From: Deltaproteobacteria bacterium
Lineage (GTDB): Bacteria; Desulfobacterota; Binatia; UBA9968
Reading direction: 5' to 3'
Length of the DNA stretch: 47,523 bases
Assembly: GCA_016874755.1 (NCBI GenBank)
Contig: VGTH01000043.1
Location: 1-47,523, forward strand
Below the pieces are notes generated by a model that made no database searches, had not been told where the DNA came from, and worked only from the letters and a program-made list of their open reading frames with translations. Positions 39,693 through 47,384 of this stretch are shown piece after piece; position 1 is the stretch's first letter; each line of letters starts with the position of its first letter. The position numbers and the translations under genes are program-made.

Positions 39693-41990
39693 CTAGCCGC
39701 GCTTGGCTTGCAGCGCCTGCCACACCTTCGGCGGCGTCAGCGGCAAGTCCTGAATGCGCACGCCGACGGCGCGCGATACCGCGTTCGCCACGGCCGATGC
39801 CACCGGCAAGAGCCCACCTTCACCGATGCCCTTCGAACCAAACGGCCCCGGTCCGTTGCCGTTCTCTAACAGGATGGTTTGCAGTTTCTCAGGGACATCC
39901 TCAAACGTCGGCACGCGATAATCGACCAGGTTGCCGTTGAGCAGCTGGCCGTCTTCGTAGTGCATCTCTTCGAGCAGCGTGTGGCCGATACCGAACATCA
40001 CGGCGCCTTCGTCCTGGCCTTCACATTGTTCGGGATTGATGGCTTTGCCAGCGTCGCAAGCAGAAACATACTTGAGCAGCTTCACCGTGCCGGTGTCCGG
40101 ATCGACTTCGACTTCGGCACCGCCCCAACCGACTTCCCAAAACGTCGTCGTCGAACCCAGCACTGCTTTCGTGCTGCGTTTGTCTTTGTAGAGGCCCTTG
40201 CCGATGATCTCGCCGGCTTTGCTGCCAAAGAAATCAACGATGATCTTACTGTAGGGGATCGCCTGCTCGCTCGCCGTAATCACGTGGCCGTCGCGCAGCA
40301 TCAGCTTTTCCGGTTTTTGCTTAAGCACTTTGGCGGCGCATTGGAGCAACTGCTTTTTGGCATCCTGGGCCGCGCGCAGCACCGCCGTGCCCATGACCAC
40401 CATCGAGCTACTCGCGCTGGTGGAAATATCGTAGGGCGTGACATCGGTATCGAGCTGCGCCACACCGATTTGGTCCATAGGCATTGCCAGCTCTTCGGCG
40501 ACCACTTGACTAAGAGCGGTGCGGGGCCCCTGCCCCACTTCGACCGTGCCGGTGAGCAGCATGACGCTGCCGTCGGACGACATCTTGACGGTCGCGCCGG
40601 CGACTTTATACGTGCCGCCGGCGTCTTTGATACAGCAACTTAGACCTTTGGCGCGATTGGGCTGGGAGCTTTTCTTGTTCCATTCGATGGCGTCGGCGAC
40701 TTTGAGCAACCCTTCTTTTAAATCGCAATCGAGTGGCGTGTCGCCTTTCGTGTAAAGGTCGCCTTTCTTCATGAGATTCTTCAAGCGAAACTCGAGCGGA
40801 TCGATGCCCAAACGATCGGCCATCATGTCCATCTGCGACTCATAAGCCCACGTGACTTGCAGTGCGCCGAAACCGCGAAACGCTCCAGCGGGGACGACGT
40901 TGGTGTAAACACCATAGGCTTCGACTTTGGCGTAAGGGATTTTGTAAGGACCCAGCGAACGGTAGCACGCCTTCTGTGTGACGCGCGGGCCCGCGTCGGC
41001 GTAGGCGCCAGTGTCCATGTAAACCTGACACTCACGCGCAACCAGCTTGCCGTCTTTCGTCACGCCGGTCTTGACGGTGACCCGCGACGGATGGCGCGTG
41101 ACGGTCTTAAAGCTTTCGTTGACCGAGAGCTGCAACTTCACCGGTCGGCGCGTCATCCAGCTCAGCGCCGCGGAAATCGGCTCGGCTTTGACATAAAGCT
41201 TGCCGCCGTAGCCGCCGCCGACGTAGGGGACAATCACACGAATGCGGCTGCAGGGCAGGCGAAAAATTCCCGACAGATGATCGCGCAGCGTAAACGGATC
41301 CTGGCACGACGCCCACACCGTGAGCTTCTCGCCATCGTAGTAGGCAACGTTATTGTGAGCCTCCAGCGAATAGTGCTGGACTTTTTGAAAACGAAAGGTG
41401 TCTTCGAAAATATGATCGGCTTTGGCAAAACCTTTGTCGACGTCCTCACGGCCAAAGGTCAAGTAATAGCAAATATTGGTGCCGTTAAAGCGCTCCGGCG
41501 CGCCGTAGGTCGAGCCGCGCAGCTCGGCGCGCGCAACGCCGCCCTCATGGACTTGCATGGCACCCGGCGCGGTGGCTTCTTCAATATTGGTTACCTTTGG
41601 CAACTCGTCATATTCGACTTCGATCAACTCCAGCGCGGCTTCGGCGATGTCAGGATCCTCCGCCAGCACCGCAGCGACCGGATCGCCGACGTAGCGCACT
41701 TTGTCGACGGCGACGATCGACTGGTCTTTATAGGTCGCGCCATATTTGAAATTGAACTGCTTGATGTCGTCGCGCGTCAGTGTCGCAATCACGCCGGGCA
41801 ATTGCTTTGCCTTGGAGGCATCGACTTTGACGAGTCGAGCATGTGCCACCGGGCTACGCAAAATCTTGGCATAGGCCATTCCCGGCAGCCGCACATCGAC
41901 AGTGTATGCCGCTTTGCCCGTAACTTTTTCGATGCTATCGACGCGATGCGCGCTGGTGCCGGCGATCTTAAATGCGTGCGAGGTTTTCAT
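39693..41990 (-). CDS. xanthine dehydrogenase-family molybdenum hydroxylase, large subunit
   Basis: A 765-residue molybdopterin-binding subunit of the xanthine oxidase family. It contains GGGYGGKLYVKAEP (about 258-271, the conserved glycine motif), AFRGFGALQVTWAYE (about 370) and the C-terminal active-site Glu in SKGIGEGGLLPVASA (about 720). It should hydroxylate a heteroaromatic ring, aldehyde or CoA ester carbon, or reduce a 4-hydroxybenzoyl-CoA-like substrate. The usual [2Fe-2S] and FAD subunit genes are absent from the neighbourhood. A terminator-like hairpin ends just 11 bases before the ATG. The following gap of 196 bases holds only low-complexity 'CGAAAACGCGAACCCC' type sequence. Confidence 0.9.
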   Translation of the reverse strand: MKTSHAFKIAGTSAHRVDSIEKVTGKAAYTVDVRLPGMAYAKILRSPVAHARLVKVDASKAKQLPGVIATLTRDDIKQFNFKYGATYKDQSIVAVDKVRYVGDPVAAVLAEDPDIAEAALELIEVEYDELPKVTNIEEATAPGAMQVHEGGVARAELRGSTYGAPERFNGTNICYYLTFGREDVDKGFAKADHIFEDTFRFQKVQHYSLEAHNNVAYYDGEKLTVWASCQDPFTLRDHLSGIFRLPCSRIRVIVPYVGGGYGGKLYVKAEPISAALSWMTRRPVKLQLSVNESFKTVTRHPSRVTVKTGVTKDGKLVARECQVYMDTGAYADAGPRVTQKACYRSLGPYKIPYAKVEAYGVYTNVVPAGAFRGFGALQVTWAYESQMDMMADRLGIDPLEFRLKNLMKKGDLYTKGDTPLDCDLKEGLLKVADAIEWNKKSSQPNRAKGLSCCIKDAGGTYKVAGATVKMSSDGSVMLLTGTVEVGQGPRTALSQVVAEELAMPMDQIGVAQLDTDVTPYDISTSASSSMVVMGTAVLRAAQDAKKQLLQCAAKVLKQKPEKLMLRDGHVITASEQAIPYSKIIVDFFGSKAGEIIGKGLYKDKRSTKAVLGSTTTFWEVGWGGAEVEVDPDTGTVKLLKYVSACDAGKAINPEQCEGQDEGAVMFGIGHTLLEEMHYEDGQLLNGNLVDYRVPTFEDVPEKLQTILLENGNGPGPFGSKGIGEGGLLPVASAVANAVSRAVGVRIQDLPLTPPKVWQALQAKRG

Positions 41991-42001
41991 AGGGCTCTTT
42001 T

Positions 42002-42045
42002 AAATAAAAAAAGGCCACGGCGAAGAGGAGAACATCGCCGTGGCC
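42002..42045 (-). terminator. terminator-like hairpin (minus strand)
   Basis: On the minus strand GGCCACGGCGA (42045-42035 read backwards) pairs with TCGCCGTGGCC (42023-42013) over 11 bp around an 11-base loop, and is followed by TTTTTTT and ATTTA. It ends the UbiD/zinc-ribbon unit and stands only 11 bases before the start of the Mo hydroxylase gene, so it may also attenuate that gene. Confidence 0.85.
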
Positions 42046-42057
42046 GGAATCGTTAAT

Positions 42058-42204
42058 TTACTTACGAATCTTCGGGCTGTCTTTTTCCGGGAAATATTTG
42101 TCACAGTACGGGCAATGGAAATCCATCCCCGATCCCAGCATATGGGGATTGACGACAAACACCTTCTTGCAAGACGGACAGGTTACTTCGACTGCTTGAC
42201 CCAT
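42058..42204 (-). CDS. 48-residue zinc-ribbon protein, possible UbiD partner
   Basis: A small gene with ATG 42202-42204, an AGAGGGG ribosome site six bases upstream, and TAA at 42058-42060. It encodes 48 residues starting MGQAVEVTCPSCKK and containing HCPYCDKYFPEKD: Cys-x2-Cys repeated (Cys9/Cys12 and Cys31/Cys34), a zinc ribbon. Its placement behind a UbiD-type decarboxylase is like the third, zinc-ribbon-containing subunit (BsdD/VdcD type) of non-oxidative hydroxyarylic acid decarboxylases, though the sequences are not closely alike. Codon use matches the neighbours. A terminator follows 13 bases after its stop. Confidence 0.75.
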   Translation of the reverse strand: MGQAVEVTCPSCKKVFVVNPHMLGSGMDFHCPYCDKYFPEKDSPKIRK

Positions 42205-42275
42205 GGTTCACCCCTCTTAAGAATTTTGGATTTTGGATTTGCGATTTTGGATTGTTGGATCGGAATTTCGGAATT

Positions 42276-42359
42276 CACCACGAAGACACGAAGGACGCGA
42301 AATTCGGAAAATAAGATTTTCTTTATTCTTTTCTTCGTGCTCTTCGTGTCTTCGTGGTG
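42276..42359. repeat. CACCACGAAG hairpin repeat, copy 3
   Basis: An 84-base inverted repeat (CACCACGAAGACACGAAGG and on; right end CTTCGTGTCTTCGTGGTG). The preceding run 'GGATTTTGGATTTGCGATT' is a further word-type repeat. It lies between the UbiD stop and the zinc-ribbon gene, inside one transcription unit. Confidence 0.85.
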
Positions 42360-42375
42360 AGTCTTTCTTCTCTTC

Positions 42376-43821
42376 CTACGCCCAGTATGTCGTGCGGTCC
42401 ATCGGGATGTGCTGCAGCACTTCACCCGGGACGTAGTCTTCCAACTTGATGCGCGCCATCGCTTCGTCGGGGCACTTGGACACCGGCGAGAACGGCCGGT
42501 CGGTCGGCCGAGTGGCGTCGACGATCATGCCCGAGGTCTTGATCTCGTCGCGCAGCGACGGATCCAAGAAGTTGCCGCGGAACAGCGGCTTCAAGATATT
42601 CACTTGCAGGTGCGGTTGCACGCGCGTCGCGATGGCCCAGAGAATGTCGGTCGGGTTGAACACGTCGATGTCTTCGTCAAACACGAACACGTTCTTGGTA
42701 TGGTCGAAGGTCAACGCCGCGGCGGCGGCGCGCGCCGGATCGCCTTCGGAGAGTTTTTTCATCGAGATGAAAACATTGTAGTGCGCGTGGCGACCCTGCT
42801 TGCAGACCGCGGTGACGCCGGGCACCGCCTCGCGGCAGCGGCGCAGGTAGGCACCTTCGCGCGGCAGGTCCATCCAGGGCTTGTCGCCTTCCGGCGTGAT
42901 GACCGATTGGTACATCGCCCCGTTGCGATAGTTGATCGCTTTGACTTCGTAATGCACGCAGGTGGTGTAGCGCTGCGGCCCCAAATAGCCCGGCGCTTCG
43001 CCGAACGGTCCTTCGACCACGCGGCCGCCTGGTTTAAGCACACCTTCGATGACGACTTCAGCGTCGGCGGGAATGAGCAGATCGTCGCCAAAAGTCTCCG
43101 AGGCGACCAAGCGCAGCGGTTCGCCAAGGTAGCCGCCGATAACGTCGTACTCGCTGACTTCAAACGGCCCGCTGTAGCAGGCGCCCATGTGAAACGCTGG
43201 ATGATGGCCAAGCACGGTGGCGACGGGCATTTCCAGGCCGGCGTCCTCGTGGTCTTTGAAAATCTTCCACAGGTGGCGCGGCGAAGCGTAGAGCGCCGTC
43301 GAGTTCTTCGATTTCACTTCCATGCGGTGATACGACAGGTTGTAGATGCCCGACTTGCGGTCCTTGGTGATGGTCGACAAGACGATATACGGTCCACCGT
43401 CCATTTCGTGGTGGCGCATGATCGGAATCTGGTACATGTCGACGTCTTTGCCGACCATGGTGTTTTCTTTCACCGGCGCGTCTTTCCTCTGTATTATCGT
43501 CGGCGGCACGCGGTGCTCTTCCATCTCCAAACATTTTTCCGCCATCTCCGGCCGGGTCGCGTTGCGCGGCATGCCTAACGCGATCTGCGTCTTAGCCTGC
43601 GAGATCTCGCAGTTCATCGTCAACTTGATCGGGCCGACTTTGCCATTCAGGTTTAACGGCTTATCGAAGATGATGATCGGAAACCGCTTCTGCGCCCCGA
43701 GATGTTTGATAATCGCCGTGACATCGTAGTTGGCCGGGTTCACCTCTTTCGTGATGTGGATCACCTCGCCTGGCAGCTCGCGCTCACACTGCGCGATAAA
43801 CGTTCTTAAATCCTTCGCCAT
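42376..43821 (-). CDS. UbiD-family prenylated-FMN decarboxylase
   Basis: A 481-residue UbiD-type enzyme. The active-site triad of this family appears at the right spacing: Arg166 (in NLSYHRMEVK), Glu270 and Glu275 (in VVEGPFGEAPGYLG). A conserved run GDDLLIPADAEVVIEGVLKPGG precedes it. It should decarboxylate or carboxylate an aromatic or alpha,beta-unsaturated acid using prFMN made by a UbiX-like flavin prenyltransferase, which is not in the window. AGGAGG precedes the ATG and a good promoter lies upstream. The assignment to ubiquinone synthesis is unlikely given the neighbours. Confidence 0.92.
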   Translation of the reverse strand: MAKDLRTFIAQCERELPGEVIHITKEVNPANYDVTAIIKHLGAQKRFPIIIFDKPLNLNGKVGPIKLTMNCEISQAKTQIALGMPRNATRPEMAEKCLEMEEHRVPPTIIQRKDAPVKENTMVGKDVDMYQIPIMRHHEMDGGPYIVLSTITKDRKSGIYNLSYHRMEVKSKNSTALYASPRHLWKIFKDHEDAGLEMPVATVLGHHPAFHMGACYSGPFEVSEYDVIGGYLGEPLRLVASETFGDDLLIPADAEVVIEGVLKPGGRVVEGPFGEAPGYLGPQRYTTCVHYEVKAINYRNGAMYQSVITPEGDKPWMDLPREGAYLRRCREAVPGVTAVCKQGRHAHYNVFISMKKLSEGDPARAAAAALTFDHTKNVFVFDEDIDVFNPTDILWAIATRVQPHLQVNILKPLFRGNFLDPSLRDEIKTSGMIVDATRPTDRPFSPVSKCPDEAMARIKLEDYVPGEVLQHIPMDRTTYWA

Positions 43822-43865
43822 GTATCTGGCCTCCTAGCTAAGTTATGAAAAATTTTATGCAAAAA

Positions 43866-43894
43866 TCTTTATCGGATGGTCCAAACATTGTCAA
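43866..43894 (-). promoter_or_regulatory. sigma70-type promoter for UbiD
   Basis: On the minus strand: perfect TTGACA (43894-43889), a 17-base spacer and TAAAGA (43871-43866), about 45 bases before the UbiD ATG. It is a good match to the bacterial consensus and probably starts the cluster. Confidence 0.6.
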
Positions 43895-43962
43895 CGAAGC
43901 GGCGCCGTGGCCGCCGCGGTTTCGAGTTGAAGACCCGAGCTGATTTCGCGGACCTTGACAGA

Positions 43963-44814
43963 CTATTCAAATACGACGGTTCGGTTACCGTGCAGAAATA
44001 CACGTTCCTCTAAAACCAGCTTGACCGCCCTCGCCAGCACGATTTTCTCCACGTCCCTGCCCGCCTGGGCCATCGCGGCAGCCGTATAGGCATGATTCAC
44101 CGGGATAACGTTCTGCGCAATGATCGGCCCGGTGTCGAGGTCGTCGGTAACGATGTGCGCCGTGGCGCCGATGATTTTCACGCCGCGTTGATAGGCCTGG
44201 TGATAGGGCTTGGCGCCGATGAACGCCGGTAGGAACGAATGGTGGATGTTGATGATGCGGTTACGGTAGCGTGCCACGAACGACGGCGTCAAAATACGCA
44301 TGAATTTCGCGAGCACGATGTATTCAGGGCGATAACCTTCGATCACTTCCGCAATGCGTTTTTCGTGCTCGGGTCGATCGATGTCTTTGTGACTGACGCA
44401 GTGAAACGGGATGCCAAACGGCTTAACCAGCGCGCCAAGAGTCTCGTGATTGGCGATCACAGCCTTAATCTCCCCCGGTAGCTCACCAGAGAAGTGGCGG
44501 ATCAAAAGATCGCCGAGACAGTGCGCTTCGGAAGTCGCGAGAATTACGATCGGCTGGCGCTCCTGCGACACCAGCTTGACCACGGAATCCTGCGGCAAAA
44601 TCTGCTCTAAATAAGACACCACACGGTCGGGCGCGGTTGGCCCCTCGAACGCCGTCCGCATAAAGAAACGCTTCGCCTCTAGATCAACAAACTCCTGATT
44701 ATCAAGAATATTGTAGCCGGCGTTAAAGAGCACGCCGGTGATTTTGTGAACCAGGCCCTGCTCATCAGGGCAATCAATGCGGAGGATATGGGGCGGCACG
44801 AAATGAGGCTCCAA
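43963..44814 (-). CDS. purU: formyltetrahydrofolate deformylase
   Basis: A 283-residue enzyme that hydrolyses 10-formyl-tetrahydrofolate to formate and tetrahydrofolate. An ACT-like regulatory domain (about residues 8-85, RIDCPDEQGLVHKITGVLF) precedes the formyltransferase-like domain with the hallmark NIHHSFLPAF (catalytic Asn and His, about residue 185) and the Asp in VTDDLDTGPIIAQ. The length is normal. The start gives MEPHFVPPHILRI; no strong ribosome site. It is separate from the UbiD cluster. It could return one-carbon units from a demethylation, or simply balance folate. The 250-base gap upstream (44815-45064) holds no recognisable gene. Confidence 0.92.
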   Translation of the reverse strand: MEPHFVPPHILRIDCPDEQGLVHKITGVLFNAGYNILDNQEFVDLEAKRFFMRTAFEGPTAPDRVVSYLEQILPQDSVVKLVSQERQPIVILATSEAHCLGDLLIRHFSGELPGEIKAVIANHETLGALVKPFGIPFHCVSHKDIDRPEHEKRIAEVIEGYRPEYIVLAKFMRILTPSFVARYRNRIINIHHSFLPAFIGAKPYHQAYQRGVKIIGATAHIVTDDLDTGPIIAQNVIPVNHAYTAAAMAQAGRDVEKIVLARAVKLVLEERVFLHGNRTVVFE

Positions 44815-45064
44815 TCAAAACTTTTGATCGAATCGATTATCGCACAGGATTTGTGAGATATGAAACAACAGGCCGCCTGAGTTCTCGCATCACAGCCTTA
44901 TTTCGCACCGGATATTTGAGAACGGCTTCTTTGCCAGGTGGCCAATCTCGAGGAACAGAACCTGAGGTTATTATACTTGAATAAACATTGAGAGGCGCGC
45001 AACCCCTCCCCTAGACGACCCCTTCACGCATGCCGGCGTTCGTTCGGCTTAACAACCGTGCCAT

Positions 45065-46180
45065 TCAATGCCTTGCCGCGCCGTTTTCCGCGAGCCCAAA
45101 CAACCGCATTGCGTTCTCACCCAGCACTTTCTCTTTGTCGACATCCGACAGAGATTTCATTTGTTTAATCACTTGCACTGTGCGCGGCCAGGTAGCCACG
45201 GCATCACCGTGGTCGAAGTCGCTGCCGATGATGATGTTGTGATTGGGCCAGCCGTTGACGGTGTCGGCGACATAGGTCTCCCAGGCGACACAGGCGATGT
45301 AAAACTGGTCGAAATACTCGCTCGGTTTTTTCTTGATGGCTTCTTTGCCTTCGAAGAATTGCTGCACCGCCACCGAGATCGTCGCATCGTTCGGCGTGTG
45401 GGCGTCGAGGGTGTGCATCAGCCACGGCACCCAGCCGATGCCACCTTCGAAGAAACCGAACTTCAAAGTCGGGAAGCGATCGAGCACACGACCGAAGATC
45501 AGGCGCGCCGCGCTGACCATATAGGTTAGCGGGAATCCTAACGCGGTTGGAAAATGTTGATAGCCCTGGTAGCGCTCCGAGCCTACGAGCCACGGATGGC
45601 TGTGTTGGGCTTCGAACACCCGCGCGGCCGGATGAAGTAGGATCGGAATGTTAAGATCGGCAATCTCTTCATAAAGCGGATACAGCACTTCGTTGTCGAG
45701 ATCGCCGTCGCCCCAGCCACCGTTGAACTTAACCGCCTTCATGCCCAGCTCTTTGACCGCTCGTCGCAGCTCTTTGACCGATTCTTTGATATCCGGCAGA
45801 TAAATCCACGCACAGCCGATAAAACGATTGTCGCCCTGGATATCTTCGGCCGCCGTATCGTTGTACGCGCGCGCCAACTGCCGACCCAGCTCCGGATCGC
45901 ACTCATAAATCAACGGCCGGTTGTCAGGAATCAAAACCTGGACATCGAAACCGTCTTTCTTCATAAACTCGGCGCGCAGCGGAATGCTCCAACGCCCTTC
46001 TTTGAACGAATGAACCTTCTTGCCATCGCGATAATACGTCGCCACTTTGCCCGGCACCACTTCGCCGTAGCGCACCATGTCGCCCTTGTCTTCGACGACT
46101 TCGACATGTCCCTTACCAGGGTGCTTAACCTTGTCGATAAAACGTAGCGGCCAATAGTGGCTGTCGCCGTCGATGTACAT
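45065..46180 (-). CDS. amidohydrolase family 2 protein
   Basis: A 371-residue TIM-barrel metal enzyme of the ACMSD-like group. The N-terminal MYIDGDSHYWP replaces the usual D-x-H with a S-H pair. Later metal or active-site regions are LLHPAARVFEAQHSH (about 185) and GSDFDHGDAV (about 330). It is a paralogue of the protein at 15256 but only distantly similar. The substrate is unknown; decarboxylation or hydrolysis of an aromatic ring product is likely. GGAGG precedes the ATG at 46180. The next gene upstream encodes an NMT1-like binding protein on the same strand. Confidence 0.85.
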   Translation of the reverse strand: MYIDGDSHYWPLRFIDKVKHPGKGHVEVVEDKGDMVRYGEVVPGKVATYYRDGKKVHSFKEGRWSIPLRAEFMKKDGFDVQVLIPDNRPLIYECDPELGRQLARAYNDTAAEDIQGDNRFIGCAWIYLPDIKESVKELRRAVKELGMKAVKFNGGWGDGDLDNEVLYPLYEEIADLNIPILLHPAARVFEAQHSHPWLVGSERYQGYQHFPTALGFPLTYMVSAARLIFGRVLDRFPTLKFGFFEGGIGWVPWLMHTLDAHTPNDATISVAVQQFFEGKEAIKKKPSEYFDQFYIACVAWETYVADTVNGWPNHNIIIGSDFDHGDAVATWPRTVQVIKQMKSLSDVDKEKVLGENAMRLFGLAENGAARH

Positions 46181-46198
46181 GGGAACCTCCGAACGGAA

Positions 46199-46270
46199 CG
46201 TCTAGCGTCCAGCGTCTTGTGTTTAGCGTGGGGACCGAACGAAAACGCCAGACCCCAAACGCTAGACGCT
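46199..46270. repeat. GCGTCTAGCGTTTGG-type inverted repeat
   Basis: CGTCTAGCGTCCAGCGTC (46199 on) and AAACGCTAGACGCT (46257-46270) form an imperfect hairpin with a purine-rich loop. The stop codon of the binding-protein gene overlaps the repeat edge. It fills the gap between the two genes. Confidence 0.75.
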
Positions 46271-47286
46271 CATTTCACGCCATACCGATTCAGCACTTCG
46301 TCAATAAATCCGCTCTGATCGAGCCGTTTCATGATGCGATCGTCGATCAAGTTTTCGGGCTTGACGTTTTCGACTTTCGGGTTGCTGCGCTTCATCAGAC
46401 GGATCACGTTGGTCGCGCCGGCGGGATTGGCATAAGGCCTACGATCGAGACCGCTCACCATGTCGCGGTAGCCTTCCTCGGCGTCTTTCTCCGAAACGCG
46501 CAAATACTTTTGTAGGATCTTGAGGGTGTTAGGCTTTTCCTTGGCCGACAAGCAAAATGCCGCGCCTTCGATCACCGACTTGATGACGTTCTCCACCATT
46601 TGTGGATTTTTCTGAATATAGGGGTCGCGTGCAACGATGGACGAGCTCAAGATAGGCAGATTGAGCTTGCCCAAATCGGCTAGAATGTTCAGCCCCTTAG
46701 CCGCCAAGGGTCGCGCCTGCACGCCGTCGAGGACGGTCGCGTCCACCGTGCCTTGGGCCACGGCTTGAGCCAACACCGATTGATCGCCCGCGGCGATAAT
46801 CGCGATCTTGTCACGATCGGGATCGAGGCCGAGATGTTCGAGTGCCAGAATCGCGCCCATCCATACCGTGCCGCCGATAGCCTGGACGCCAAACTTCTTG
46901 CCGCGCAGGTCCTCCGCCGTCTTGATGTTGGGCCGCGCCACCACTTCATAGGTGACCCGATTGGTCAGCGCCGAGAGCACCTTCAAGTCCGAACCTGAAG
47001 CCACCGCGCCGATGACCGCGGTGCCGCCGGTGTAACCTACTTCGATTTCGTTGGACGCCATCGCGGAAACCAAAGTCGGCGCGCCACGCACAAACAACGG
47101 CTCCGCATCGAAGCCGTATTTGGTGAACAAGCCGCGCTCCTTGGGCGCCCAAAGCGGGCAGACCCGCGCATTCATGGCGGCGTAGGCGATAACGAGTTTC
47201 TTGCCGGGGGCCGCTGCGGCGGATGCTTCCTTGCGAAAGCTCAGAAGGCTCAAAATTAAAAGCAAAACTACTGACAGATTCAACAT
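46270..47286 (-). CDS. ABC-type substrate-binding protein, NMT1-like
   Basis: A 338-residue secreted binding protein. I take the ATG 47284-47286, preceded by AGGAG; the apparent longer frame upstream is repeat sequence. The signal peptide is MLNLSVVLLLILSLLSFRKE with cleavage after SAAAAPG. The mature part has KKLVIAYAAMNARVCPLWAP, YTGGTAVIGAVASGSDLKVL and LRGKKFGVQAIGGTVWMGAI. The pattern matches NMT1/SsuA-like proteins. It lies next to an amidohydrolase, as is common in this type of genome, and may supply that enzyme's substrate. No permease is adjacent. Confidence 0.87.
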   Translation of the reverse strand: MLNLSVVLLLILSLLSFRKEASAAAAPGKKLVIAYAAMNARVCPLWAPKERGLFTKYGFDAEPLFVRGAPTLVSAMASNEIEVGYTGGTAVIGAVASGSDLKVLSALTNRVTYEVVARPNIKTAEDLRGKKFGVQAIGGTVWMGAILALEHLGLDPDRDKIAIIAAGDQSVLAQAVAQGTVDATVLDGVQARPLAAKGLNILADLGKLNLPILSSSIVARDPYIQKNPQMVENVIKSVIEGAAFCLSAKEKPNTLKILQKYLRVSEKDAEEGYRDMVSGLDRRPYANPAGATNVIRLMKRSNPKVENVKPENLIDDRIMKRLDQSGFIDEVLNRYGVK

Positions 47287-47299
47287 ACGTTCTCCTCTT

Positions 47300-47384
47300 C
47301 CGTCATGCCGGCGTAGGCCGAAATCCACTTTGTCATCGTGCAACATGAGCCATGTGTGGATGCCGGCCTTACCCGGCATGACGG
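47300..47384. repeat. CCGTCATGCCGG hairpin repeat
   Basis: CCGTCATGCCGG (47300-47311) and CCGGCATGACGG (47373-47384) pair perfectly as 12-bp outer arms, with GGCCGAAATCCAC and GTGGATGCCGGCC inside. The loop is about 25 bases. It is of the widespread 'GTCATGCCGG..ATCCA' intergenic repeat kind and sits directly upstream of the binding-protein ribosome site. Confidence 0.85.

Noticed and set aside
40857-42056. Long plus-strand open frame (399 codons)
   Set aside because: Antisense to the Mo hydroxylase gene and composed of low-information Arg/Ala/Gly/Asp-rich sequence.
42409-43578. Long plus-strand open frame (389 codons)
   Set aside because: Antisense to UbiD; no recognisable domain.
43951-43970. 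TTGACA on the plus strand near the purU stop
   Set aside because: It points into the 3' end of a minus-strand gene with no plus-strand gene beyond; chance match.
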